Assembly: GCF_000213175.1 (NCBI RefSeq)
Contig: NW_009799104.1
Coordinates: forward strand, 3,444,586 to 3,508,585
From: Neurospora tetrasperma FGSC 2508
Lineage: Eukaryota > Ascomycota > Sordariomycetes > Sordariales > Sordariaceae
Direction of reading: 5' to 3'
Length of the DNA: 64,000 bases
The notes under the pieces are model-generated. The model made no database searches, was not told where the DNA came from, and worked only from the letters and a program-made list of their open reading frames with translations. Shown here piece after piece: positions 35,259 through 46,609 of this stretch (positions are counted from its first letter, which is position 1; every line of letters begins with the position of its first letter). The position numbers and the translations under genes were made by a program.

Positions 35259-35486
35259 ATGAAGATTGGACTTTTCTTATTATATAGTGTGATGTCCTTG
35301 GGGGGCGGGGGGGGATTTTAGTGGCCGTCTTTAGGGGATATTTCAATTGTAAATTAATCGACCAATCAGGAGCCTCCCTCAGCTCAACAGGGCTTGTTAA
35401 AACAATAGGGCCTGTAAAAACAACAAGGCTTCAAAGCCGTAGTAAGCTTAACAAGGCTTGTCCCCTAGCATATTTTCCCGCTACGG

Positions 35487-36876
35487 TATGTATTGAAACT
35501 TGTGGGGGCTCCACCAACTAACCTTTGTACTCCCACTCGACCCTTGGATGTTGAACAAATCTTTAAAGGGTTCAAAAACAACAGATCTCTTGTCGACCCC
35601 CCTCTTTCATAGAAAGCCATGGATCCTTGCGCTAAGCTATGTGCCAAATGTAAACAGACATAATTCGGTCTAAATCTCAGCCTATTAAGGTAGGTAGTTA
35701 TCCAAGTTCCATCAGGACACATCTGTACTGCGGTGTTCTTCAAGTCAGCCAGAAGAAATTGTTCTTCAAGAAAAACAGCAAACTTTACCTTCATCAGGCA
35801 AGCACACGTCTTTGGTACTACACATAAACTCCTCTCGCACTGAACAAAAACCAGTACAGAGTCCAATATTGACCATCACATAAGAAGCAGTATTTTAAAA
35901 GGAGCCTACTCCTACGTAGCCTTTTCGATGGCCTTTGAGATGTACTTCCTTTCAGGAGTTGTTGGTTCCAACGAAGAAACTATGGGCTGAATCCGTAACA
36001 GGTGGGCCCCGACTTCTCTTTGCCAAAGTTAATACGAGTAATCATAAGGGCAAGCGAGGATTCAAGATGTTGTTGATGGAAGGAGGACAAAAAAGCACGA
36101 AACGGAAAGAAGGGAAACCGTCGATATATGTTCATGTGTAAGGCAAGGGGGAGCCTTAGTATGGAATGACCAGATATCTCGCTCAACATTCTTGCCCCAG
36201 CGAGAACCCTCTTGTGCCTCAGATGCGAGGGCAAAGCCGTGAATACAGTTATTTGGTTGTTGGAATCATCAGTCAAAATCACAATCACAGATGATGACCG
36301 GATAAGACATGCTCATCCTCCAGAACACCTCACTCGAGTGAAGAGTAGGTATGGAACTCAAATCATCGAATGGCGGTTCAACCCCAATGCCCCCATGTAG
36401 ACATCTGCCAGCTTGTGAAATCATCATTTCCACTGTTACAAAGTTGGATGCTTGAATGATTCCCTTCTGCAACAGCGAGACAATCTGCACGCGTTTCATC
36501 CGGTATCGTGACTGTCTTGGACGCGTAACCGGTATACCTCTTCGAGCCTCCACTCAAGAAGACTGGTGAAGGGAAGGAGCGTATTTTCGCCTCGTCGCTG
36601 CGCTACGGCTTCGCTCCTGCTTCGAGTCATCAATCACTGGCACTCGTGGAAAGATCCACTGCTCAACTTACCACCCTCGTTTGAATCTGAAGCAACCCCA
36701 GGTTCTTGGCGGGACTCGCGCTTTCTCTACAATTCCCGTCGCATCACTTCCGCAAACACCCTGGAATCGATTAAAATTTTCCCTCCAAGCTTCTGTCACC
36801 GGAAAGCTGGCTTCGGTATAGGTTAGGCCTTCTTTTACCGTTCACACGTTCTTGTTCCCTTTACTCCCATCTCGAA
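35487..36876. other. Intergenic, no gene seen
   Basis: Flank of the inverted-repeat element and promoter side of RNase H-fold paralogue 6. Small frames without coding character. Confidence 0.5.
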
Positions 36877-38419
36877 ATGGAAAAGAGCAAAAAACGAGCT
36901 TGGGGCAAAGACCCTGGTCTCTGTGAGGACCGCGGTGATCCGGCAAAAAGGACTAAGCGCGTTGGTGAGTACCACATTCCCTGGAAAGATCTTGCCAAGG
37001 CCGCTTCCAAGGATGCGATGTTTCCATGATTGGCACGAACGACCAACGCCCTGTGCAGTAATTCGTCCGAGGGGCAACTTCGTTGTGTACACTTCCCATC
37101 TTCCTTTGATTATTCGTTTTACCTGAAGCTTTTTGGGCATCAAATCGGGGTATATCAATCCCTTCAAACCTCATGCTGATGCGCCTCCACGTACAGATCG
37201 GACGGGCTTTCGGGGCAACCTACACTACGTATCCAATCGCAATGACAATCCCAGGCGCCGCCAACAAGTCATTGACACAGTCGAAAGGGAGATTGCCGTT
37301 TGGTCTCCACCATATCATATCCAGCTGGTCCTCTTCTGCGATGCGTCAGTGGACCACAAAGACTTACCTGCGCTCCCCGGAGGATATGCCGTCGTCTTTA
37401 ACGAACACTGTCCGGGACATTTCGACCATGGGAGAAAAGTAGTAATGGGGTGGCATATGCCCCATATAATCGACAACATGATTGGGGAGGCTATCGCCAT
37501 TGCACAGGCTATCCAGGTAGCTGGCGAAAAGCTGCGGGCTGCACATCTGGCCTCAAAGTACACCAGAGCGGCGACGGTGAAGGTGTTCACGGATGGAAAT
37601 CAAGTACTTGAACACATCGATGGACGTGCGGCCATAAAAGGCTTCCGTCAGGAGACTTATCGAAAGGCCATTCGACTTGTCTGCGAGCAGTCGCATGAAC
37701 TTGGCTGTATTCCCGGTCTCGACGTAAAGCTCGACCTATTCTGGGTTCCTGGACACGCCGGTGTTGTCGATAACGATACCGCCGACAAGGCTGCAAAGCA
37801 GATCCTTAGAAATCCCCGTCACTGTAATATTATCACGGTCGACAGAAATAGAAGAAGCATTGCGTCCATGCCTGCGGCTGTCTTTCTACCGCTTCAACAG
37901 GACCTAGAGGAAGAAACCCGACGAACTATGTCCTCGTCCTTTCATCATCATAATAGGCATTGTCAACCCTCTCGCCATGCTCATCTTGGTAGAGACTATC
38001 CTCCTTTCCCAAGCTCAGCCCTGAGCGAAAAAGCTGCAGGCGGTCTAGCCTCCACTTCCACCCTTCTGTCCCCTGAGTCGGGCTACACGGGTGATACAGT
38101 GGCCGTAGCCACCGTGAAGAAGATGGCTGCAGCGGCGGACACAATTCCTGTAGTAGCGTACATTGCAAGTGCGGCAGAGGACACTTCAGGTGCGACAAAG
38201 GATACGACAGCTGCAGAGAAGGAACAGGTCAGTGCAGCAGGAGAGGAGGTGGCGGCTTTAGATGTTCCTGGCGATGATGGCCTCACTCAACTAGAAGTTG
38301 ACATTCAACTCTTGGGTGAGATGGAGGAGGGACTCAAGAGGGAGCTGCGCGAGGATGTCAAGGTGGATATCTTGAAGCAGTTTCGTTTGGTTATTGAGAA
38401 CAAGGCAGAATCTGGTTGA
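36877..38419 (+). CDS. RNase H-fold protein with complete catalytic motif set (paralogue 6)
   Basis: Exons 36877-36964 and 37197-38419. The intron is 232 nt (GTGAGT, branch CTGAT, acceptor GTACAG) in phase 1; other acceptors run into a stop. About 436 residues. This is the best-preserved member: LVLFCDASVD (first Asp), IGEAIAIAQAI (Glu), VKVFTDGNQVLEHI (second Asp) and LFWVPGHAGVVDNDTADKAA (His loop and last Asp), all RNase H1-type. By family knowledge this would cut RNA in RNA-DNA hybrids. There is no hybrid-binding domain, mitochondrial signal or reverse transcriptase. The roughly 180-residue tail is Ala/Thr/Glu-rich and probably disordered, ending in a helix (DIQLLGEMEEGLKRELREDV). A shared origin with the other five is supported by intron phase and the block after the fold. 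Confidence 0.88.
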
Positions 38420-39033
38420 AACTCGTGGCGCTAAACAGGGAGAGGGGGTATGATGTCTGCAGAAACCGTTGGATGGACGACCTTTCCAGCATTTCGGAAG
38501 TTGGGATAGTGGTTGGATTTGTCGTTATTGCCTTGATTGTTCATGATACCTTGGCCTGAATATACTGTATAGCTTTCGCTCATCGTGGTTTGAGTCTTTG
38601 TGGGCTTGTAGACACCCTTTAGGCTTGGGCCAAGAGTAATGCTATGATAGTTGATCTAGACATGTGTATGACTGGAACGACCTAGAGATAGCTGAGAATC
38701 GAAAGCTCTGCTAAGATACCTCTAGCGAAAACTGGTGCCAGCAACGCCGGTATTGAGTGAATGGGTGGCCGTTTGTGAGACGGCTAACTTTTGCTGAACG
38801 TGTTTGTGACAAAGTTGAAAGAAGAGGGACTGAGCAGATGACATCTGTCAAACAGGGGGAATAGGAGTGCAAAGTTGTGGTGGTGTATAGATGGGTTTGA
38901 TGCATGCGTGAGCTTTGCATTGCAGACAGAGAGTAAGTGACGCATAAGACGGTGGTGTCTACTTACTATTGCCCATGGTGTGGTTGGTTTATAAGTTAAA
39001 GGTTGAGTGGTTACTTGCAACACAAACTTTCAT
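38420..39033. other. Intergenic, no gene seen
   Basis: 3' flank of RNase H-fold paralogue 6 and 5' flank of SINE copy D. Confidence 0.5.
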
Positions 39034-39343
39034 GGGCCGGTGGCCGAGCGGCGTGGTGCGCAAGCGTTACTGCTGCTCGTGGGCTACTAGGGTTCCGACG
39101 AATGCGGGGGCTGTCCGACGTAACTTACCCCTTAGAGACGACAACGGCGCCTGCTTGGTCCAAATGACCACCGTTGGGATAGTAAGTTAGGTTTGGCAGC
39201 CGCAATTTACAGCTGGCGTCTTCCGGTTACGCAATAAATAAGGCTCTTCTACTCCTTTCCAGTTGTTCACGTCCACCTTGAAAGTGGTGCGTCCCGCATT
39301 CGAATCCCGTTAGGCTCTAATTTCTTTTTTTTTTTTTTTTTTT
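39034..39343 (+). repeat. tRNA-like SINE, copy D
   Basis: Starts GGGCCGG followed by box A TGGCCGAGCGG, has the shared CTGGCGTCTTCCGGTTACGC and CCTTTCCAG blocks, box B CATTCGAATCCCG and TTAGGCTC able to pair with GGGCC. It ends in a T19 run (39325-39343). CAACA at 39018-39022 lies upstream. The middle differs from copies B and C, suggesting a modular interior. Confidence 0.85.
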
Positions 39344-40235
39344 GCCTTTTTTGCTTCTTTGAGTTTCATTTCTATGAAGAATGCCAATCATCGATTGATT
39401 TCAACCTTCTTACGAACAAATTGTGCTTTCTCTATTTGCTTGCTTCATTGCCTCTTGTGTCGGTCGCTCCAACCCTTTGAGGCGCGAGAGACTTGGTGGG
39501 GGGGCTGCGGGCCGTACCTGCATCTTCTGTCAGGAACAGTGTTTGCTTGGCATTCGTTGACTCGGACGTCAAAGACATGCTCGCCCTCACCCGTTGCTTC
39601 TTCTTGGTGAAGGCGGTGGTCCCAACCCAAAGTCAAACACCATTTCTTGGAATGACCAACAACTTAACTTCTTCCTTTTTGTGCCGAGTTTCTACATCAT
39701 CACCCACCCCGTCGAACCACTCAAACACACGCACGCTCTCTAGTTTATCAACCTACTATCTATTGGCACGACTACGAAATGCTTCATTGGCGCACGTCAC
39801 TTTCCTGTTGTCGGAACGCTTTGCGACAATGTTTTCCTTTCTATCTACTGCAGCTGCAAGGAGCGAATGTCTCGACTACTTCCGTTCTCGATATTCACTA
39901 CCCTAAAAAATAACGACCGTGGGTATCGCTTCAAATTCCAAAACACATCCAACAAGTCCCCAACTCCTTGTGCCCAATCATGATAACAAGGCTGTGAAAA
40001 GAACAGCCAAAGCCGAACAAAGCTAACTGGTCATCCATGCTAGTATCCATCCTCGATTTCTGTGTCTATTCGTCTACCTCACCAGCAAATAACCGATCCT
40101 GCTCAATTCGGTTCCGTGCGAGGCACAATCTTCCTCATCTTCGAGACTGCCAATGGCTTCGGCCTCAAACTCAACTCCGACATCGCAAGGAGAACCGCCG
40201 CCTGGAGGAGACGAATGAGTTTGCGTGGCGCCGCT
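39344..40235. other. Intergenic, no gene seen
   Basis: Only weak frames, and the 3' flank of the Gly/Ala/Lys repeat gene. Confidence 0.5.
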
Positions 40236-41474
40236 TTAGGGAGCACCAGCGGAACCAGAGGCACCACCGCCAGCTGCGGCACCTCCCTTCGAAGCACCAC
40301 CCTTAGAAGAACTATCACCGCCACCTCCACCAGCAGCGGCACCGCCAGCTGCAGCACCTCCACCAGCAGCGGCACCACCCTTGGAAGCACCACCATTAGT
40401 AGCAGCACCTCCACCAGCAGTAGCACCACCAGCTGCAGCACCTCCACCAGCAGCGGCACCACCCTTGGAAGCACCACCCTTAGTAGCACCACCCTTAGTA
40501 GCAGCACCTCCACCAGCAGTAGCACCACCAGCTGCAGCACCTCCACCAGCAGTAGCACCACCCTTGGAAGCACCACCCTTAGTAGCACCACCCTTAGTAG
40601 CACCACCCTTAGTAGCAGCACCTCCACCAGCAGTAGCACCACCAGCTGCAGCACCTCCACCAGCAGCGGAACCACCAGAGGCACCTCCCTTACCGGAAGC
40701 GGCGCCGGCGGCGGCACCTCCCTTTGAAGCACCTCCCTTAGCACCACCTCCACCAGCAGCGGCACCACCCGTAGAAGCACCACCCTTGGAAGCAGCACCT
40801 GCGCCAGCAGTAGCACCACCAGCTGCGGCACCACCTCCACCAGCAGCGGCGCCACCCTTAGAAGCACCACCTTTGGAATCACCTCCCTTCGAAGCACCAC
40901 CCTTAGTAGCAGCACCTCCACCTGCAGTAGCACCGCCAGCAGTAGCACCACCACCCGCAGCGGCACCTCCACCAGCAGCAGCACCTCCACCGCCAGCAGC
41001 AGTAGCACCACCACCCGCAGCGGCACCACCCTTAGAAGCACCTCCCTTATCAGCACCTCCCTTATCAGCACCTCCCTTATCAGCACCTCCCTTAGTAGCA
41101 CCTCCCTTAGTAGCACCACCGGCCGTAGCACCACCAGCTGTAGCACCACTGCTAGCGGTATTTCCACTACTACTAGCAGTAGTACTAGCAGTAGTACTAG
41201 CAGCGCTGCCAGCGGCACCGCTACGATGTTTTCTCTTGCCGATTACACTCGGCTCGAGATTGCTACCATCATCAAAGACCACGGCCCTGGGATCGCGACG
41301 GAGGGGAACGGAGCGGCGAGCGCCGGCCCGGATGGTGGGTGAAGGAGAAGCGATGACGCCGGGGGAGTCAGGGTGGCGGGCCGCCAGAGAATTGGAATCG
41401 CCGGGGGCAAAGCCGGTCGGGGCCGCGTAGGCGGAGAGAGCCGAGGTAAAAAGGAAGAACGAAGAGAACTTCAT
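40236..41474 (-). CDS. Secreted Gly/Ala/Lys repeat protein
   Basis: Intronless, 412 residues. The signal peptide MKFSSFFLFTSALSAYA ends before APTGF. The next stretch holds dibasic sites (ARRSVPLRR, GKRKHR) suitable for Kex2 cleavage. From about residue 85 to the end it is built of short repeats: GGATKGGATKGG, KGGADKGGADKGG, AAAGGG, with Lys, Asp or Ser placed between Gly-Gly pairs. There is no domain. This composition suits an extended extracellular or wall-associated protein; function unknown. The repeat DNA (15-bp units) makes very long open frames on the opposite strand, which are artefacts. A TATATAA lies about 365 bp upstream. Confidence 0.85.
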   Translation of the reverse strand: MKFSSFFLFTSALSAYAAPTGFAPGDSNSLAARHPDSPGVIASPSPTIRAGARRSVPLRRDPRAVVFDDGSNLEPSVIGKRKHRSGAAGSAASTTASTTASSSGNTASSGATAGGATAGGATKGGATKGGADKGGADKGGADKGGASKGGAAAGGGATAAGGGGAAAGGGAAAGGGATAGGATAGGGAATKGGASKGGDSKGGASKGGAAAGGGGAAAGGATAGAGAASKGGASTGGAAAGGGGAKGGASKGGAAAGAASGKGGASGGSAAGGGAAAGGATAGGGAATKGGATKGGATKGGASKGGATAGGGAAAGGATAGGGAATKGGATKGGASKGGAAAGGGAAAGGATAGGGAATNGGASKGGAAAGGGAAAGGAAAGGGGGDSSSKGGASKGGAAAGGGASGSAGAP

Positions 41475-41836
41475 GTTGACGTCGGAGTGGGTGTTGTTGG
41501 GTTGTTGTGTGGATCAGTCGTAGGAGTAAATTGGGTAAGGTAAGTTTGGGTCTTTGGAATGTTGTTGCAAAGACACAAGTTGTGAAAGTTACTGGCCGGC
41601 AGATAAGAGCGTTGGAGGTATGGTCGAAAAAGGTAAATGATAAAAGGTGGTAAGCGATGATGCTGATAACCGGCAGCGGAAGAAGAAAAGAAGTCAAGGA
41701 GTACCAGACTCGACTCTGTTGATGTTCAAAGGAAGACGAACGGAGACAAGAAAAACGTGTCCTTGTTGTTGTTGCTGCTGCCGATGCTGCTACAGAGGAG
41801 AAGAAACTCCCCTCCAAATCAGAGAGTAAACGGTGG

Positions 41837-41845
41837 TTATATAAA
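41837..41845 (-). promoter_or_regulatory. TATA box upstream of the repeat-protein gene
   Basis: TTTATATAA read on the minus strand, about 365 bp upstream of the ATG at 41474; a long leader or a leader intron would be needed. Confidence 0.4.
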
Positions 41846-43956
41846 CCCAAACTCATACTCGTCGCTATCTGGCGTTCGGTATCCGGAGTCAGAGAAAACC
41901 AGTGTTTGACATCCGTGGGTCCGTGAGGGGCTGTGAAGGAGGCGCAAAACGGAATGGTCGGTTACCCAGTAGGGCAGGACCTGCTACTACGATGGCCGAA
42001 TCTCCACGTCTCGAACCATGACAGTTTCGAAGCAGCTCGAAGGGAGCTATCAGATGTCAGTTGTTGTTGAGTTGTGAAACCATCCAGAGAAATGTTTCGG
42101 TTGAAAAGATTTTTCGATACATGACTCCTGGAATCATGGCTGTCCTGTTGGTTGTGTCATGGCTGTGTTTTCAAAGTGGTGTCGGATCGACATTAGCCAC
42201 TATGGTAGTATGGAAAACTTTTTCTTCGTGGTCGCTTGTAACTGCTAGATCACCCGGCGGTCCGTGTTTCTTTCGGTTCCCTCCTTTCGTCCTGTAGGTC
42301 TTCTGGTACTTCTCCGATGGAGAAGAAACCAGGATAGGCCGGGATGAAACTCGAAATTCTGACGAAGGGGTGGTTTTGACTCGGGGAGTCTGCAAACAGA
42401 AAGAAAACATTGGTTTTTGTCTAGAGTTGGGAGTTGGGGGGGAAGAAAAACAGGGAAGTCCGTAGTTGTTTGTGTCAGGAGTACGGAGAAAGTTGAGACG
42501 GGTGGCGAGTTGAGCGTTCGGATGGGCAGAACTCCGGAGGGGGTAAGTAGGTCTAAAATCAGGATATAATCTTGAAGAGTCTGACAGCGGACATTGAGCG
42601 CGATGGACGACGGCCGGTTTGTACTATGAGACTGAAAGGAGTGCTGGTGAAGGTTTGGCATGTTCCCCAAGTCTGATGACATCTGCTGTCATATTCCTAA
42701 CATTAGCCCCGAAGTGAGATATTTACAGGCTTTCCTACTGACTGTTATGGGTCGAAGAATTTGTTGTGTCGCAACGTCAAAGTTGACAAAAACGAGTCCA
42801 ACGACCCAGCAAGAACTGAACGACGTTGGATTAAACAGCGACGCCAAGCCGCCGTCGATGCAGCGAAAAGGGGGTTTGTTTACTTACTTCAGTTCGTTAC
42901 TTCAGTTGCTTGCAGTCCATCGTGGACCCTCTTTTTCTGACCCCTAGGCTCGCATTTTTAGCAAGGGTGCCTAGTCCATGAGATAGGCCTGTGCCCTTTT
43001 TCAATCCAGGCCGTGCGCTTTCTCTATTCTCAATTCTCAATGGAGTGGAGGCCGTGCGCATTGATGATCGGTTCGAGCCGCGGTCTTGGACAAATGCTGG
43101 CCTTGTGAGGATGTAAACTTTATGCCGTCTTTATGTGTGGAATAGGTGTTTTCGTCTACTTAGCCATTTGGCAAGCTGCTTTCGAGATGTTTTGAAATTG
43201 AGTCAAGCCCGCAACAGATCCGAACCGAACCGAACCGATCGAAGCGAGCCGGTCCGGCTGATTTGGCTTGTCTGGGTTGGCAATGGACTTGGGGAGCTAG
43301 GAGCTAAAATTAAATAGATAGCTTAATTGTTGAGGTGGAAGATCTATAACGTGACGTCGAGACTTGAGCTATTTCATTGAGTCCTTGCAAAGCTGGTGGG
43401 ACGAGGTAAAGCTGAGAAAGGCTGTTGTAGTGTACTGGTAGAGACAGGCTCGCCGATGGTACAAAAGCTGGTACATTAAGTTGCGCTGATCGCCCATATA
43501 ATACCCGAAAGGTCTCACCTTTTTTATGAGGGACAAGACAGATTGCCAGAAGTTTGAAGACTCTGAGGAGAAGGGGAAGGAAGGGGGTGTTCGTGACGGG
43601 AACTAGCCGAATGAGATGGGATTAAGAGGGATGGAGATGGGATGATTGCGGGCGGTTTATCCGGTACCTGTCTTTGGTGTTGCTCACAGATTGGGACCTC
43701 CACCAGCTCCTGATTGTCCCGAACGCCCCAACGGGTCGAATACCCGACGCCTGATGCAAACTGCAAACTCCATGGTTTATCCAACCATATCATCAAAGCC
43801 ACAACATCAACAACGACATCACTCTCCTTACTGCCAGAAAACCAAAAATCCCAACCTGAACATCAAACTCCTTTTTTGTATTCGGTATCATCGTCTAGTA
43901 CGCTTTCTTTCATTCATTAACTCTTTTGTTTTTTTGTTTCGTCTTGACCACATCTA
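41846..43956. other. Intergenic, no gene seen
   Basis: About 2.1 kb without a supportable gene between the repeat-protein gene and the 3' end of the phenylalanyl-tRNA synthetase gene. Confidence 0.5.
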
Positions 43957-45648
43957 CTACTCCTGGCCAAGCAAAACAGCCGGGCTACCCTGGACAAACT
44001 CCAAATCCACCTTGTGACCCAGCAGCTCGCGAATGTTGGAGATGCCGTACTTGATCATGGTGGGGCGCTCGAGGGAGAGACCCCAGCCGAAGACGCGCAT
44101 GTCCTTGCTGTGGGGGTGTTAGTATGAGTTTGCGAGGATATGGAAAGTGAGAGAAGAGAGGTAAGGGGATGAACGTACGGAAGACCCATAGACTCCAGCA
44201 TTTCGGCGCGGAACATGCCGCTGTTTCCGATCTCGACGAGCTTGCCGAGGCCCTTGTCTGTTTTTTTGTTTGTATGTCAGTCTTTCGGTTTCTCTAACCA
44301 CAATAAAATGGCGCCACTCACGGTAAGCGAAAATCTCCATCGAAGGCTCGGTATAAGGGTTGTAAGCGGGCTTGAACTGCAAATCATGCAGACCCATCTT
44401 GCCGAAGAAGATCTCCATGAACTCCATCAGACCACCGAGGGTCAGGCCGTAGTCGGCAATGACACCCTCGACCTGGTGGAACTCGGCCAAATGTGTGGCA
44501 TCAACGGTCTCGTTACGGAAGACGCGATCGATGGAGAAGTAGCGGGCCGGGAGAGGCCTGCCGTCGGGGCCCTTGGTGGCGGCCAGCTTGTGCAGCATGT
44601 TTGCGCTGATGGCGGTGGTGTGTGTGCGCAGGACGAGGCGGAGCGACTCGTCGCCGGACCAGGGGTAGCGGTAGCCGATGGAGCCATACTTGCCGTCCTG
44701 GTGCACGGCCTTGACGTTGTCCCAGTAGGCTTGGTAGTCTTTTGTGTCGTCGGGCGAGTCGGCGCGCGGGAAGTCGGCAGCCTTGGGGTCGGAGATGTAG
44801 AAGGTGTCTTGAAGGTCGCGGGCAGGGTGCTGCTGGGGCACGAAGAGGGCGTCGAAGTTCCAGAAGCCGGACTCGACGAACTTGTCGGTGGGCATCTCCT
44901 CGAAGCCCATCTCGAAGAAGATGTTGCGCAGCTCCTGGCGCACCTTGTTGAGCGGGTGCAGAGCGCCGCCGTTCTGGGTGGCGCCGAGGGCCTTGAAGTT
45001 GTAGGGCTTGAAGGTGGCCGTCTTCCAGGCGCCCGAGGCGATCATGTCGGCGGTCAGGTCGGTGGCCTCCTCGGGGATCCTGAGGGCGAACTTGGGGCCC
45101 TTGTGGATCTTGAAGGAGAAGATGTTTTGTGTGCGGATGAGCTTGCGCTTCTTGAGGTCGGCGAGGATCTTGGGGTCGGGGTGTGTCTTGGTCTGCTGGA
45201 CCGTCTTGATCTGCTCCTGGGTGGTGTCGTTGATCTTGTCGGCGACGGCCGTGAACTTGCCGTCCTTGGTCTTGCTGATCCACTTCTCCTTGAAGGCCTT
45301 GCCCTGGCCGATCTTGACCACGTTCTTGTCGCCGATGGCCTCCTCCAGCTCCTTGACCGATAGGCCCTCGACGGCCTTGCGCAGGGCCTCGAAGACGCGG
45401 GCCTCGTGGGAGCCATTGGCGGCGATCTGTTCGGCTTCGGGTTCGAGGAGGGCTTCCTGGCGCTCGATGGTCTCGTATTTTACCATCTCGCGCGACGCCA
45501 GCCTGTCGAGGGCGGCCTTGAGGTCGACAAAGGTGGCGCTGGGGAAGGCATCGCTGGAGAGGAGGGGCTGCGACTTGTCGAGGGCAGCGAGGATGTCGGT
45601 CGCGAGGTCCTCGGAGGACGCGGTGGTGTTTGTTGGGGGCGCCATCAT
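43957..45648 (-). CDS. FRS2: Phenylalanine-tRNA ligase alpha subunit, cytosolic
   Basis: Three exons: 45648-44322, 44257-44179 and 44107-43957, about 518 residues, close to yeast and human alpha subunits. Two adjacent ATGs open the frame (MMAPPTN). The N-terminal part has winged-helix DNA-binding-like repeats ([20 protein letters not shown]). The class II catalytic core follows: motif 1 region [22 protein letters not shown]; motif 2 [21 protein letters not shown]; and, across the last introns, [20 protein letters not shown] and motif 3 [16 protein letters not shown]. It pairs with a beta subunit as an alpha2-beta2 enzyme charging tRNA-Phe in the cytosol. A GT microsatellite lies just before the start. 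This is a core gene, so this part of the window is not purely accessory. Confidence 0.97.
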
Positions 45649-46536
45649 GTGTGGATGTGTGTGTGTGTGTAGGGAAACAAAACCGGACGGACTCGATCGG
45701 AGCGGCAAGCGGATCTTGGGGGGCTTGGAGCTGACGGTTCAGTGGTCAAACTCCGGGGGGGTGCGGCGCCGTACTGGAGTCTCCGTCTGGCACAGGCATG
45801 GTGGGGCTTTGACTCACAATTTCCCAAATTCCAGACGCGGCCCGGCCCCGCGAATCGGACATGTGGACCCTTCCAATCCGTGAGTGTGTGTATCTGGCCA
45901 ATGACAGCTGGCGGAAAATCTTGGAGGCCGCAGAGTCAGCCATACACAACCCTAACCCGTATTAGTGGTCTTGACCCCGCGCCATCTCCCTGGGGTGTCT
46001 CGTTGAACAAAGCATGTCATTGTCTCCCGTCTCCCGCCTCCCCGCAGCTTCACCATTGCATCTCACCGCCAGCAACGCCGTTCGGAATGATTGACTGATG
46101 CGAGACTCCAACAATTCCCGATTCACTAGCCCAGCATCACTTCATTAGTAGCTATCATCTTTTATCTTCTTCTCTTCAACGCGCATGTTGCAATGCCTCC
46201 CTAATCCCGTCCTGTTCAGCCTACCCGGTAGTTGGTTACCCGGTAGTTCTGGAGCTCTGACCCCCGACCGGACATGTTGGCGCAGTGCCACTGCCACCAT
46301 CACCCGTCTGCTTGTCGCTCATCTTTTGCACCCATCATCGCGCATTCCTCAATCAGCAAGTGTACCAACAGTAAACTCGCTCACTCGGGATCTTGATGCT
46401 GCAGGCGACCTGCTTGACGGATGTATCTTCAATCAGCGCGCTGTGTTCTTTTGATTGTTGACCAGCGCAACGCAAGTCGGTTGGGCTCTTGAGCGCCAGT
46501 TCCGTTCAGTTCTTTCAACAAACGGCAGCTTTGGCT
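45649..46536. other. Intergenic, no gene seen
   Basis: Upstream of the synthetase gene. A (GT)n microsatellite at about 45656-45671 lies in its leader. A two-unit CCCTAA-like motif at 45948-45958 is too short to matter. Confidence 0.5.
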
Positions 46537-46609
46537 GCCCGGCTAGCTCAATCGGTAGAGCGTGAGACTCTTAATCTCAAGGTTGTGGGTTCGACCCCCA
46601 CGTCGGGCT
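46537..46609 (+). tRNA. tK(CTT): tRNA-Lys (CTT)
   Basis: A 73-nt cloverleaf without intron. The acceptor GCCCGGC pairs with GTCGGGC; D arm TAGCTCAATCGGTAGAGC, anticodon stem GAGAC around TCTTAAT with anticodon CTT, T arm GTGGGTTCGACCCCCAC. TCAACA lies at 46515-46520, about 20 nt upstream. A T-rich stretch follows. Confidence 0.97.

Larger units (their letters stand above)
34845..35486. mobile_element. Non-autonomous inverted-repeat element (MITE-like), TA target duplication
   Basis: Ends are CCGCAGCGGGAATAT and, inverted, CCGTAGCGGGAAAAT, each flanked by TA. About 100 bp in, the two arms share a perfect inverted block of about 38 bp containing CTGAGGGAGGCTCCTGATTG. The left arm holds a 15-bp perfect hairpin (AAGTCAACAGGCCTT, 34883-34897, with 34927-34941) and a second near 35008-35054. 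The centre holds a G-rich tract and a tRNA-like unit. There is no ORF for a transposase. A TA duplication fits Tc1/mariner-type mobilisation, but the family is not identified. Confidence 0.75.

Noticed and set aside
40381-41430. 349-codon plus-strand frame rich in Ala/Pro
   Set aside because: It is the antisense of the Gly/Ala/Lys repeat gene; the repeat unit lacks stops in most frames. The minus frame has the signal peptide.
44215-45363. 382-codon plus-strand frame
   Set aside because: Antisense shadow of the phenylalanyl-tRNA synthetase gene, caused by high GC at third positions.
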